Program-made: the position numbers and the translations under genes | Notes under the pieces: generated by a model | Told to the model about the DNA's origin: nothing | The model's database searches: none | What the model saw: the letters and a program-made list of their open reading frames with translations, nothing else | Assembly: GCA_019670725.1 (NCBI GenBank) | Contig: AP024629.1 | Location: forward strand, 186,001-250,000 | Length of the DNA stretch: 64,000 bases | Reading direction: 5' to 3' | From: Alphaproteobacteria bacterium SO-S41 | GTDB lineage: Bacteria; Pseudomonadota; Alphaproteobacteria; Micropepsales; Micropepsaceae | In this document: piece after piece, positions 55,844 to 64,000 of the stretch | Position numbering within the stretch: the first letter of the stretch is position 1 | Layout: each line of letters opens with the position of its first letter

Positions 55844-57015
55844 GTCAGCCAGCGCGCGCTGAGACGCACCACTTCGCCGAGCCCGTCCATCATGCCGAGA
55901 CGCAGCGCGGCGGAGGGTTTCGGCTGGGCGGCGAGGCCGCGGATCGCTTCGGCCATCGCGAACGGGTCGCGCGTACCGCCATGTTCGGCAGGGTCTTCGA
56001 GCATGCGTGCGAGACCCATGTCGGCGGCCTGCTTTGCGCGAATCCATTGTTCCCGGCGCGGTTTCTCGCGGGGCACGATGACGGCCGGCTTGTCGAAGGA
56101 GAGGATCTCGCAAAACGTGTTGTAGCCGCCCATCGCGACGACGCCGGATGACTTCTCGACGATGCGCTCCATCTCGGCGTCGAAGACCGTGGCGGTGACT
56201 TCGGGCAGCGCCGCGGCACGGGCGAGGAAATTCTCCTGCGCGGCCGGTTCCATGAAGGGGCCGAGGACGAAGAGCGCCTGGGGCAGATCGGCGCCGAAGT
56301 GTTCGTAGGCGGTGAGCGCCCAGTCGATCAGCCCCTCGCCGTCGCCGCCGCCGCCGGTGGTGATGAGGACGAACGGCCCGTCGGGCAGGCGTTGTTGTGG
56401 CCGTCCGGGTGAGGTCTCGCGTTTCAGATAGCCGGTGAATTTCGTCTTCTCGCGAAGCCCTTCAGCGAGCGCCACGCCCTGCAGCGGGTCGTAGATGTCC
56501 TCGCAGCCATAGATCCAGATCTCGTCATAGAGCTCGGACAAAGCGGGGTGGACGCCCTTGCGGTGCCATTCCTGGTCCAATGCCTCGGCGTCGTCGAGCA
56601 CGTCGCGGAGGCCTAGGACGAGCTTGGTGCCGCGCTCCTTCAGCATGCGCAACGTTTGGGTCAACTCGCCGCGGAGGCCCAGCGGTTCCTTGTCGACGAT
56701 CAGGAGATCGGGCGCGAAGACGCGGGCGGCCTGCTCGATGATTTCGGCGCGCAGGCGAAAGGCGTCGCCCGCTTCCACCGAGAGCTTCAACGGCACATAG
56801 GCACCGTCCTTCAGCTTGATGACGCCGGGGACGCGGACGAAATCGACGCGTTCGGGAAATTCGAAGGCGCCGATGATCGGCGAGCCTGAAAGGATCAGGG
56901 TGGTGAGATCGGGCCGCGATGCCGTCAACGCCCCGCCCAGCGCCCGGCAGCGCCTGAGGTGGCCGAGGCCGAAACTGTCATGGCTGTAGACGAGAACGCG
57001 GGCGGGTTGGGTCAA
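55840..57015 (-). CDS. GT-B glycosyltransferase, COG4671-like
   Basis: 391 residues. RVLVYSHDSFGLGHLRRCRALGGAL at the N-terminus is the signature of COG4671 predicted glycosyltransferases. PDLLIVDKEPLGLRGEL and the C-terminal VVAMGGYNTFCEILSFDKPAVIVPR (MurG-like donor site) follow. It shares its donor motif with the enzyme at 51836. It overlaps the alpha/beta hydrolase and the GT4 gene by 4 bp each. Confidence 0.88.
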   Translation of the reverse strand: MTQPARVLVYSHDSFGLGHLRRCRALGGALTASRPDLTTLILSGSPIIGAFEFPERVDFVRVPGVIKLKDGAYVPLKLSVEAGDAFRLRAEIIEQAARVFAPDLLIVDKEPLGLRGELTQTLRMLKERGTKLVLGLRDVLDDAEALDQEWHRKGVHPALSELYDEIWIYGCEDIYDPLQGVALAEGLREKTKFTGYLKRETSPGRPQQRLPDGPFVLITTGGGGDGEGLIDWALTAYEHFGADLPQALFVLGPFMEPAAQENFLARAAALPEVTATVFDAEMERIVEKSSGVVAMGGYNTFCEILSFDKPAVIVPREKPRREQWIRAKQAADMGLARMLEDPAEHGGTRDPFAMAEAIRGLAAQPKPSAALRLGMMDGLGEVVRLSARWLT

Positions 57016-57878
57016 AGGAAATCGCGCAGCGCCGCCATGAAGCCGTCGAACTGGTCGTGGTGGACCCAGTGGCCGGCATTCTGGAACGAGATGACCTTGG
57101 CCGTCTTGAAGTGTGCGATCCGGCCGTCTTCCTCGGGGTTCGAGGCCCAGCTGTCGGCGCCGTAGACCAGCAAAGTCGGGCAGGTGATGGCGCCCCAGAG
57201 CTCCTCGACATCGGCCGGCGCCATGTCATAGGGCGGGAAGGCGCGCATATAGTTGTCGAACTTCCAGCTATAGGTGCCGTCCTCGTTCTGGCTGACGCCG
57301 TGCACGGTCAGGTGCCGGGCCTGCTCGTCGGAGAGGTGGTGGTTCTCCTCCTTCATCCGGGCATAGGCCTCGTCGAGCGTCGCGTAGCGGCGGTGCGAGC
57401 GGGCGGCGATGCCGCGCCTTGCATCGACCCAGCCGCGGATGCGGTGTCCCATGGTCTTCGCCAGGCGCTCGGCCATCATTTTGGGCGATGGTCCCATGCC
57501 CTCGATGGCGACGAGCTTCTTCACATTGTCCGGATAGACGCCGGCATAGCGCAGGGCGATGCCGCCGCCGAAGGAATGGGCGACGATGGTGACGGGGGCG
57601 AGCTTCAACTGGTGGATGAGCTGGCCGAGGTCGTAGAGGCTGGCGAGCGGGCCGTAATTGCCGTCGGCCGACCAATCGCTGTCGCCGTGACCGCGGAGGT
57701 CCGGCGCGATGACATGCCAGTCCTTGCGCAGTTCCTGGGCGGTCCAGTCCCAGGAGCGGGAATGGTCGCGCCCGCCATGCAGCAGGATCAGCGGCGGTGC
57801 GTCGGGGTTGCCCCAATCGACATAGCGCAGTTTGAGGCGCTGGGAGACATAGCTGTGCGAGGTCGGGCCTGAAATCAT
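57012..57878 (-). CDS. Alpha/beta hydrolase
   Basis: 288 residues from ATG 57878. Oxyanion HGG at 34-36, nucleophile Ser102 in AHSFGGG, acid Asp242 in VYGADSW, and His270 in NAGHWVHHDQ complete the triad. An ester, lactone or thioester substrate is possible. It is the first gene of the ten-gene run, divergent from the pseudo-ABC gene across 129 bp. Confidence 0.92.
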   Translation of the reverse strand: MISGPTSHSYVSQRLKLRYVDWGNPDAPPLILLHGGRDHSRSWDWTAQELRKDWHVIAPDLRGHGDSDWSADGNYGPLASLYDLGQLIHQLKLAPVTIVAHSFGGGIALRYAGVYPDNVKKLVAIEGMGPSPKMMAERLAKTMGHRIRGWVDARRGIAARSHRRYATLDEAYARMKEENHHLSDEQARHLTVHGVSQNEDGTYSWKFDNYMRAFPPYDMAPADVEELWGAITCPTLLVYGADSWASNPEEDGRIAHFKTAKVISFQNAGHWVHHDQFDGFMAALRDFL

Positions 57879-58007
57879 GCCTGTTGTGTGCCGAATCCCG
57901 GGGGGCCGCGCAACCACGGTGCGGCATCCCGGCACTGGTGACCATCGCCGCTTGCGCGCCGCGCGGCCTGCCCGTATGGCGATGGCAACTCCCGGACCCA
58001 GGGGCGC
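57879..58007. promoter_or_regulatory. Divergent region between the glycosyltransferase operon and the ABC-like gene
   Basis: 129 bp that must carry promoters for both directions. I see no good -10/-35 pair. A GAATC (GANTC) site is at about 57894. GGGGCGC precedes the ABC-like ATG. Confidence 0.35.
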
Positions 58008-60638
58008 ATGGAGCGTCGGCTTTTCACCTATATCTGGCGGCACAGCTTCGGCGAGCAGCTGCGGGTGCTTGCCCTTATTCTGCTGTCCCTGCCCTTCTAT
58101 TTCGTCTCGCTGAACCTGCCCAAGCTGATCGTCAACGGGCCGATCCAGGGCGACGGGTTCGCGGACGGGGCGAGCCGGACCTATTTCAGCGTGCCGCTGC
58201 CGGACTGGCTGGGCGGCGGGCATCTGTTCCCCGGCCTCAGCCTCGACCAGATGAGCGCGCTGTTCGCGCTGTCGTTCACCTTCCTGGGGCTCGTCTGCGT
58301 CAACGGGCTCTTCAAGTACCGCATCAATGTGATGAAGGGGCGGATGGGCGAGCGGCTGCTGCGGCGGCTTCGCTATGAGCTGGTCGACCGGATCCTGCGC
58401 TTCTATCCCCAGCGCCTCCGCCGGGTGAAACCGGCCGAGATTTCCTCGATGGTGAAGGACGAGGTCGAGCCGCTGGGCGGGTTCGTGGGCGAGGCTTTCG
58501 CGACGCCGGCCTATCTGGGCGGCCAGGCGCTGACCGCGGTCATCTTCATCGTGCTGCAGAACCCGCTGCTGGGGGCGATCGCGGTCGGCATCGTTTCGAT
58601 CCAGGCCTTCGTCATCCCCTATCTGCGGCGCCCCATCCTGGCGCTGGGGCGGCAGCGCCAGCTGACCGCGCGCGAATTGTCGGGCCGGGTCGGCGAGATC
58701 GTCGATGCCGCGGCGGATATCCAGGCAAACGACACCTCGAACTGGGAACGCGCCGACATCACGCGGCGGCTGGGGCGGATCTACGACATCCGCTTCGAGA
58801 TCTATCGCCGGAAGTTCTTCGTCAAATTCCTCAACAACTTTCTAGCCCAGGTCACGCCCTTCTTCTTCTACGCAGTAGGCGGTTATTTCGCGATCAAGGG
58901 CCAGCTCTCGATCGGCCAGCTCGTGGCCGTCATCGCGGCCTACAAGGACCTGCCCGGGCCGATCAAGGAACTGCTCGACTGGTATCTGGAAAAGCAGGAC
59001 GCGCAGATCAAATACGAGCAGGTGGTCGAGCAGTTCCGCGCCGACCGGCTGATCGATCCCGCCGCGCATGCGCCGGGCGACTACGCCCCGCTGGCGAACG
59101 AGGTCGAGGTGCGCGAGGCGACGGTCGCCGACGAGACCGGGGCGCGCTTGCTCGATGCCGTCAGCTTCGCCTTTGGGGTCACGCAGCATGTCGCCTTTGT
59201 CGGCCCGCCCGGCGGCGGCAAGGAAGCGGCGGCGGCGCTCATCGCGCGGCAGATGAGCGTGCGTTCGGGCACGGTGGTGATCGGCGGCCAGCCGATCGAG
59301 GGCCTGCCGCAATCGGCGACTGGACGGCGCATCGCCTATGTCGGACAGGACGCCTACGTGTTTGGCGCGAGCCTGCGCGACAACCTGCTCTACGGCATTC
59401 GCAACGAACCGCGCTGCGCGGCCGCTCATGTCGGACCGGCGCTCGCGCTCGCCGAGGCGCGGCGACTCGAGGATGGGCTCGCGGGGAATGCGCCGTTCGA
59501 CATCGAGGCGGATTGGCTCGACTACAAGGCGCTCGGCATCGAAGGCCCGGCCGGCGTCGACTGGGCGCTGATGGGCGTCGTGACGCTCGCCGGACTGGAG
59601 GCGGATGTCTTCCGCTTCGGCCTGCAGGGCCGCTTCGATCCGGAGGAGGCGCCCGCCGTCACCGAACGGCTGCTGAAGGCGCGCCAGCTCTTCAAGGAGC
59701 GCGAGATGACCGGCGATGTCGATGTCGTCGAGCCGTTCGACGCGGCGCTCTACAATGCGCAGGCGACGATCGGCGAGAACCTGCTGTTCGGTGTCGCGAT
59801 CGGGCAGACCTATGCGCCGCAGAACCTCGCGCAGAACCGCACGGTGAAGCACCTGCTGGAAGAAAGCGGGCTCGACGCGCAGCTCTTCACCCTCGGCCGC
59901 GGGATCGCCGAGACGATGGTCGAAATCTTCCGCGGCCTGCCGCCGGACCATCCCTTCTTCGCGCAGTTCAGCTTCATCGCCGCGGCCGAACTGCCGCTCT
60001 TCGAAACGTTGCTCGCACGGCTCGACGCAGGTCAGACGGTGACACCCGACCAGCGCGCGCGGATGATCGGTCTCGCTTTTTCGTACAGCGAAGCACGCCA
60101 TCGTCTCGGCCTGCTCGATGATGAGATGCGCGCCAAGCTGCTGAACGTGCGCCGTCTCTTCCATGAGCGCTTGCCGCAGCACGAGCGGGCGAAGATCGCC
60201 TTCTACGATGCCGCCGAATACAACGAGGCCGCATCGGTGGAAGACAACATCCTGTTCGGCCGCGTCGTCTATGGTGTGCCGAACGCGCAGGCGCGGATCG
60301 AACAGATCCTCGCCGAGGTGATCGCGGAGCTTGGCCTGAAAGACGACATCGCGCGCATCGGCCTTGGCTTTCCCTGCGGCGCGGCGGGCAAGCGCCTTGC
60401 GCCGTCACAGCGCCAGCGCCTCGCGCTCGCGCGCGCACTCGTCAAGAACCCCGATCTGCTGGTCGTCAACGGCGCGCTCGCGGTGCTCGATCCCAGTGCG
60501 CAGAACGAGATCCTGAAGCGCGTGCTGACCGCGCGCACGGGACGCGGCGTGATCTGGACGCTGGCGCCGGGCCAGGATGCATCGGCATTCGACAATGTCG
60601 TCGGTTTCGAAGGCGGGCGCCTCGCCGGCGCCGCTTGA
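58008..60638 (+). CDS. ABC exporter-like protein with degenerate, expanded nucleotide-binding domain
   Basis: 876 residues. An exporter-type membrane domain (about 15-320) leads to an NBD that begins normally (GPPGGGK at 399-405, Q-loop at Gln447). The critical residues are replaced: Ser/Thr after the Walker A Lys is Glu406; the signature is LAPSQ (797-801); the Walker B Asp is Asn821 and the catalytic Glu is Gly822 (LLVVNGAL); the switch His is Ala853. Between the Q-loop and signature lie about 330 residues instead of roughly 60. They include two further copies of the post-Q-loop motif: RDNLLYG 457-463, GENLLFG 589-595 and EDNILFG 745-751. ATP hydrolysis is unlikely. A cyclic-nucleotide-binding protein gene follows 13 bp downstream. 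Confidence 0.85.
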   Translation: MERRLFTYIWRHSFGEQLRVLALILLSLPFYFVSLNLPKLIVNGPIQGDGFADGASRTYFSVPLPDWLGGGHLFPGLSLDQMSALFALSFTFLGLVCVNGLFKYRINVMKGRMGERLLRRLRYELVDRILRFYPQRLRRVKPAEISSMVKDEVEPLGGFVGEAFATPAYLGGQALTAVIFIVLQNPLLGAIAVGIVSIQAFVIPYLRRPILALGRQRQLTARELSGRVGEIVDAAADIQANDTSNWERADITRRLGRIYDIRFEIYRRKFFVKFLNNFLAQVTPFFFYAVGGYFAIKGQLSIGQLVAVIAAYKDLPGPIKELLDWYLEKQDAQIKYEQVVEQFRADRLIDPAAHAPGDYAPLANEVEVREATVADETGARLLDAVSFAFGVTQHVAFVGPPGGGKEAAAALIARQMSVRSGTVVIGGQPIEGLPQSATGRRIAYVGQDAYVFGASLRDNLLYGIRNEPRCAAAHVGPALALAEARRLEDGLAGNAPFDIEADWLDYKALGIEGPAGVDWALMGVVTLAGLEADVFRFGLQGRFDPEEAPAVTERLLKARQLFKEREMTGDVDVVEPFDAALYNAQATIGENLLFGVAIGQTYAPQNLAQNRTVKHLLEESGLDAQLFTLGRGIAETMVEIFRGLPPDHPFFAQFSFIAAAELPLFETLLARLDAGQTVTPDQRARMIGLAFSYSEARHRLGLLDDEMRAKLLNVRRLFHERLPQHERAKIAFYDAAEYNEAASVEDNILFGRVVYGVPNAQARIEQILAEVIAELGLKDDIARIGLGFPCGAAGKRLAPSQRQRLALARALVKNPDLLVVNGALAVLDPSAQNEILKRVLTARTGRGVIWTLAPGQDASAFDNVVGFEGGRLAGAA

Positions 60639-60651
60639 AGGAGATGAGCGC

Positions 60652-61122
60652 GTGACCATCGTTGAGGAAGTTGAGGCGCTGCGGCGCATCCCCTATTTCG
60701 CCACGATGGATCCGGCGAAGCTGAAGCTGCTGGCCTTCACCAGCCATCGCTTCTCGCTGCCCGCGGGCGGCGTACTGTGCCGCGAGGGCGAGCCAGGCGA
60801 TGCCGCCTATATCGTGATGGAGGGCGATGCCGACGTCATCGTGACGACCGAGGACGGCCGCCGCGTCGTGGTCGCGACCGTGCCGAAGAACACCTTCATC
60901 GGCGAGATGGCGGTGCTGCGCAACGTGCCGCGCACCGCGACAGTCGTGGCCTCATCGCCGCTGACCGCGCTGAAGGTCGGCAAGGATGCGTTCTTCCAAT
61001 TGCTGCGCGACGTCCCGCAATTCGCGCTGGAACTGATGCGCGAACTCGCCGAGCGGCTGGAAGATACGACAGTGCAGTTGCGCGATGCGCGGGCGAAGAT
61101 CGAGGCCGGCGGGCAGGATTGA
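60652..61122 (+). CDS. Cyclic nucleotide-binding domain protein
   Basis: 156 residues from GTG 60652, with AAGGAG at 60638-60643. It is a single CNB domain: REGEPGDAAYIVMEGDADV, then the phosphate-binding cassette FIGEMAVLRNVPRTATV with Glu85, Arg94 and Thr95 intact, so cAMP or cGMP binding is feasible. The C-terminal helix (FALELMRELAERLEDTTVQLRDARAKIE) is coiled-coil-like. There is no HTH, so it is not a Crp-type regulator. It probably acts with the ABC-like protein encoded immediately upstream. Confidence 0.9.
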   Translation: MTIVEEVEALRRIPYFATMDPAKLKLLAFTSHRFSLPAGGVLCREGEPGDAAYIVMEGDADVIVTTEDGRRVVVATVPKNTFIGEMAVLRNVPRTATVVASSPLTALKVGKDAFFQLLRDVPQFALELMRELAERLEDTTVQLRDARAKIEAGGQD

Positions 61123-61271
61123 TTCAAGCTCATACGCGCGCGGCGCCGTTTGGTTTCGCCTGATCACGAAAACTTAAAACCGCGATTCAACGGGCATTTG
61201 GGCATCCAGCACGGCGGCGGTGCGTAAGACCTTCTGCGAGACGGGAAGCGTCTCACGGAGGAGATCAATCA

Positions 61272-61877
61272 ATGTCTGTCATCAAAAGCGGCCTCGCCGC
61301 CACCCTTGCGCTTGCCTTGTCGTCTGCTGCTGTTGTCATCGCCGCCCCTGCCGCGCTGGCCGCGATGTCTGAAAAGACCCCGGGCATGGCTGAAAAGACC
61401 GTCGAGGTCGGCGGTGCGCCGATGTATCCGTCCAAGACCATCGTCGAAAACGCGATGAACTCGAAGGACCACACCACGCTCGTCGCCGCGGTGAAGGCCG
61501 CCGGCCTCGTCGAAACGCTGTCTGGCCCCGGCCCGTTCACCGTCTTCGCGCCGACCAATGCGGCGTTTGAAAAGCTCCCGGCCGGCACCGTCGATACGCT
61601 GGTGAAGCCCGAGAACAAGGAAATGCTGACAAAGATCCTGACCTATCACGTCGTCGCGGGCACGATGACCTCGGCCGACATCGCCAAGGCGATCGAAGCG
61701 GGTGGCGGCAAGGCGACGCTGACGACGGTGGAAGGCGAAACGCTGACCGCGGCGATGGACGGCGACAAGCTGGTCCTCACCGACGCGAAGGGCGGCACCT
61801 CGACCGTCACGATCGCCGACGTCACGCAGTCGAACGGCGTCATCCATGTCGTCGACACCGTGCTGATGCCGAAGTAA
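61272..61877 (+). CDS. Fasciclin (FAS1) domain protein
   Basis: 201 residues. Signal peptide about 1-31 (ending ALAAM). One FAS1 domain with TLVAAVKAAGLVETLSGPGPFTVFAPTNAAFEKLP (H1) and ILTYHVVAGTMTSADI, ending SNGVIHVVDTVLMP (H2). Extracytoplasmic adhesion or matrix protein. GGAGGAG precedes the ATG. The 149-bp upstream gap has a small GAGACG/CGTCTC hairpin near 61236. Confidence 0.92.
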   Translation: MSVIKSGLAATLALALSSAAVVIAAPAALAAMSEKTPGMAEKTVEVGGAPMYPSKTIVENAMNSKDHTTLVAAVKAAGLVETLSGPGPFTVFAPTNAAFEKLPAGTVDTLVKPENKEMLTKILTYHVVAGTMTSADIAKAIEAGGGKATLTTVEGETLTAAMDGDKLVLTDAKGGTSTVTIADVTQSNGVIHVVDTVLMPK

Positions 61878-61970
61878 CGACGGCGGCGATCTGCGTATCA
61901 GATCGCGAGGCGCCGCGGCCGCGTTCCCCCAACATCTCTCCCAGGTCGCGGCGCTGCTGTCGTTTCCCGC

Positions 61971-62006
61971 GTGAGCCCTCGTTCCTCTCCAGGAACGGGG
62001 GCTCAC
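61971..62006. terminator. Bidirectional terminator-like hairpin
   Basis: GTGAGCCC-TC-GTTCCT (61971-61986) pairs with AGGAAC-GG-GGGCTCAC (61991-62006), a 16-bp stem with one mismatch around CTCC. It sits between the convergent fasciclin and serine hydrolase genes. No long T-run follows. Confidence 0.65.
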
Positions 62007-62018
62007 GCTCTTCCGGCG

Positions 62019-63071
62019 TCAGCAGGCGCCGTAGAGGTTTGCGATGGCGCAGGCCATGCCTTCCGCGTCGAAGCTCTCGTTATTGGCGAGGACGATGACG
62101 GTGATGCCGGTGGGGAGATCGCGCAGATAGAAATTGGCGGCACCGAACCAGCTGCCCCTATGCGAGACGACCCTACCGTCGTCGCTCACGACCCAGCCGA
62201 ACCCATAGCCTTCGCTGTCGCCGTCATCGATGGGCTCGCCGCTGTCGAACGTGCCGTTCGCGAAGAGCAGCTTCATTGTCGCGGCGTCAGCGAGCTTGCC
62301 GGATGCCAACGCGGTCTCGTAGCGCGCGAGATCGCCGATCGAGGCGAACACGCTGCCGTCGCAGGTGATCGGGCTCGGCGCGAGGCTGATATCGAAATCA
62401 CCGTCGTCGCCGGCATAGCCGGTCGCGGTGGGCGCGAGCCCTTCAGGCGCGCGGGTGTGCGTCATGCCCAGGGGCATGAAGATTTCCCGCTGGAGGATGG
62501 TGTTGAAATCCGCTGCGCCGGCGATCTGCATCAAGGCGCTGGCGAGCACGACATAGCCGGTGTTGGAATAGTTGAAATCGGTGCCGGGCGCGAAGTCGAG
62601 CTCCTGATCGTTCGCCCAGGCGACGACATCGGCGTTCGTCATCTGGGGTTCGTAGAGATCCTCGTAGTCGGGCAGGCCCGCGACATGATGGATGAGATCG
62701 CCGGCGGTGATGGCGCGCCCACCGTCATGCTGCTTGAAGGAGGGCAAAACGCGGTCGATCGGCGCGGCGAGATCGAGCTTTCCCGCCTTCGCGAAGCGCA
62801 GCGCGATGAGCGCCGTCATCTCCTTGGAGAGCGAGGCGAGATCGAAGGCGGTGTCCGCCGTGACGGGCGTGCGCCGTGCAATGTCGGCGAGGCCGTAGCC
62901 TTTGGTGACAAGCGTCTTGCCGTTCTGCGCGACGAGGATGGCGAGGCCCGGCGTGTCCGTGCCGACGACCGGGGCAACGACGGCGTCGATGTCGCGCTCG
63001 GTCGGCGCCGCCGACGCGAGCGGCGCGGCGATAAGCAGCGCGGCGGCGAGAAGACCGGCGCGCGCACTCAT
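62019..63071 (-). CDS. Serine hydrolase of beta-lactamase/PBP fold (class C-like)
   Basis: 350 residues. Signal peptide about 1-21. Active-site motifs are S80-LS-K83, Y168-S-N170 and H304-R-G306 (HxG in place of KTG), the set found in EstB-type esterases, D-aminopeptidases and LACTB. Periplasmic hydrolase of peptides or esters; a true beta-lactamase role is unlikely. It lies 1 bp after the xthA stop. Confidence 0.9.
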   Translation of the reverse strand: MSARAGLLAAALLIAAPLASAAPTERDIDAVVAPVVGTDTPGLAILVAQNGKTLVTKGYGLADIARRTPVTADTAFDLASLSKEMTALIALRFAKAGKLDLAAPIDRVLPSFKQHDGGRAITAGDLIHHVAGLPDYEDLYEPQMTNADVVAWANDQELDFAPGTDFNYSNTGYVVLASALMQIAGAADFNTILQREIFMPLGMTHTRAPEGLAPTATGYAGDDGDFDISLAPSPITCDGSVFASIGDLARYETALASGKLADAATMKLLFANGTFDSGEPIDDGDSEGYGFGWVVSDDGRVVSHRGSWFGAANFYLRDLPTGITVIVLANNESFDAEGMACAIANLYGAC

Positions 63072-63072
63072 A

Positions 63073-63888
63073 TCAGCCGCGCTCCACCGTCACGACGATG
63101 GGGACATGGTCGCTGGGCTGCGGCCAGTCGCGGGCGTCGCGCAGGATGGAGTGGGCTGACACATGGCCCTTCAGCGCCGGGCTCGCCCAGACATGGTCGA
63201 GCCGCCGGCCGCGGTCGGAGACCTTCCAGTCATTGTTGCGATAGCTCCACCAGGAATAGATCTTCTCGGTCAGCGGCACGTATTGGCGCGTGACGTCGAT
63301 CCAGTCCCAGCCGGCGAGGATCGTCTTGAAGCGATCGGTCTCGGCGGGCGTGTGGCTGACGATGTTGAGGAGCTGCTTGTGGCTCCACACATCGTGTTCG
63401 TGCGGCGCGACATTGAGGTCGCCGACCACGATGACGCGGTCGCGCGCCTTGCCGCGACGCTTGCGCCAATAGGCTTCCTTCTCGTCGAGGAATTGCAGCT
63501 TGTGGGCGAACTTCACGTTCGCCTCGGGGTCGGGAATGTCGCCGCCGGCGGGGATGTAATAGTTCTGGATCTCCAGCCCGTCGCCGAGCGTCACGCTGAG
63601 ATGGCGGCCGTCATCCTTGGCGCACCATTCTTGCTTCGACACCTTGGCGAAGGGTTCGCGCGAGAGAATGGCGACGCCGTGATAGCCCTTGCGGCCGTTG
63701 ACCGCGCGATGGGGATAGCCGAGCGCCGCGATGGGATCGTGCGGGAAGAGCGGATCGTCGACCTTGGTCTCCTGCAGGCAGATGACATCGGGCTGGGCCT
63801 CAAGGACGAGGCGCTGCAGCAGCGGCATGCGCAGCCGCACCGAGTTGATGTTCCAGGTGGCGATGACGAGAGGCTTCTGGGCGGTCAT
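63073..63888 (-). CDS. xthA: Exodeoxyribonuclease III (AP endonuclease)
   Basis: 271 residues. TWNINSVRLR with Asn13, Glu40 in CLQETK, the VVGDLNVAPHEHDVWSH segment with the Asp-Asn pair, and the terminal SDHVPIV are the metal and catalytic residues of the ExoIII family. It cuts at abasic sites and trims 3' ends in base excision repair. Confidence 0.96.
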   Translation of the reverse strand: MTAQKPLVIATWNINSVRLRMPLLQRLVLEAQPDVICLQETKVDDPLFPHDPIAALGYPHRAVNGRKGYHGVAILSREPFAKVSKQEWCAKDDGRHLSVTLGDGLEIQNYYIPAGGDIPDPEANVKFAHKLQFLDEKEAYWRKRRGKARDRVIVVGDLNVAPHEHDVWSHKQLLNIVSHTPAETDRFKTILAGWDWIDVTRQYVPLTEKIYSWWSYRNNDWKVSDRGRRLDHVWASPALKGHVSAHSILRDARDWPQPSDHVPIVVTVERG

Positions 63889-64000
63889 GGCGTGGCATTA
63901 AGGCGCTGACACGCTCGGCGTCAATTCGACGCATCGCGCCGTTCCGGTCCGGGGGTCTCAATCGCAGCGTAACACCGGTCTGACGGGTCGCAGGGAGGCG
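63889..64000. other. Right edge, no gene visible
   Basis: 112 bases upstream of xthA up to the window end. I see no start codon with a ribosome-binding site, no hairpin and no clear promoter. Confidence 0.5.

Overview
The window is a 64 kb, high-GC, gene-dense stretch of an alphaproteobacterial chromosome that spans the presumed replication origin and the chromosome-partition locus. Three things point to this: the ppsR (RP001-type) gene is separated from hemE by a 420-bp gap, the position of the mapped Caulobacter origin; that gap holds an exact CtrA-type box, five GANTC (CcrM) sites and several DnaA-box-like nonamers; and four near-perfect parS palindromes lie around mnmE-mnmG, just upstream of rsmG-parA-parB. 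Gene direction also switches at the gap: most genes to its left run leftwards, and the first genes to its right run rightwards. I cannot name a genus. Caulobacterales/Micropepsales-like relatives are a guess. No rRNA, tRNA, CRISPR array, insertion sequence or prophage is visible.

Layout. 1-3652 (minus): a truncated TIR/Sel1 protein, then Smr, MltA and Tim44-like proteins, divergent from secB. 4351-8044 (minus): a tightly overlapping run ppsR-maf-aroE-coaE-dnaQ. 8045-8464: candidate oriC. 8465-12866 (plus): hemE-hemH-hemJ and rho, the last with a strong promoter and a long leader. 12878-21288: a mixed accessory block (vapBC, GNAT, two duplicated-domain secreted proteins, asd, NTF2-like protein, quinone oxidoreductase, dienelactone hydrolase, YyaL). 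21426-27400 (plus): DUF6489, mnmE, parS cluster, mnmG, rsmG, parA, parB. 27397-32561 (minus): VOC protein, holA, lptE, leuS, DUF3576 lipoprotein. 32774-41187: porin, ThiE-like, YggS, L,D-transpeptidase, a novel repeat protein, ribA, CenR-like response regulator, metallo-hydrolase, DUF2807 and GFA proteins.

41232-45658 (minus) is a MacA/MacB-type export operon with two permease genes. 57878-45762 (minus) is a ten-gene run, mostly joined by 4-bp overlaps, in which an alpha/beta hydrolase, four glycosyltransferases and a histidine phosphatase lead into an Opp/Dpp-like peptide importer. Divergent from it is an ABC exporter-like protein whose nucleotide-binding domain has lost its catalytic residues and gained about 300 extra residues. 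A cyclic-nucleotide-binding protein follows it. The window ends with a fasciclin protein, a beta-lactamase-fold serine hydrolase and exonuclease III.

The observations most worth following up are the pseudo-ABC protein with its neighbours, the oriC/parS architecture with paired GANTC sites (GANTC-G-GANTC, four times between mnmE and parB), a protein built on a DLSxDQxALLMxxFG repeat, and the apparent absence of any AUG/GUG/UUG start for mnmE and possibly for the full-length rho frame.
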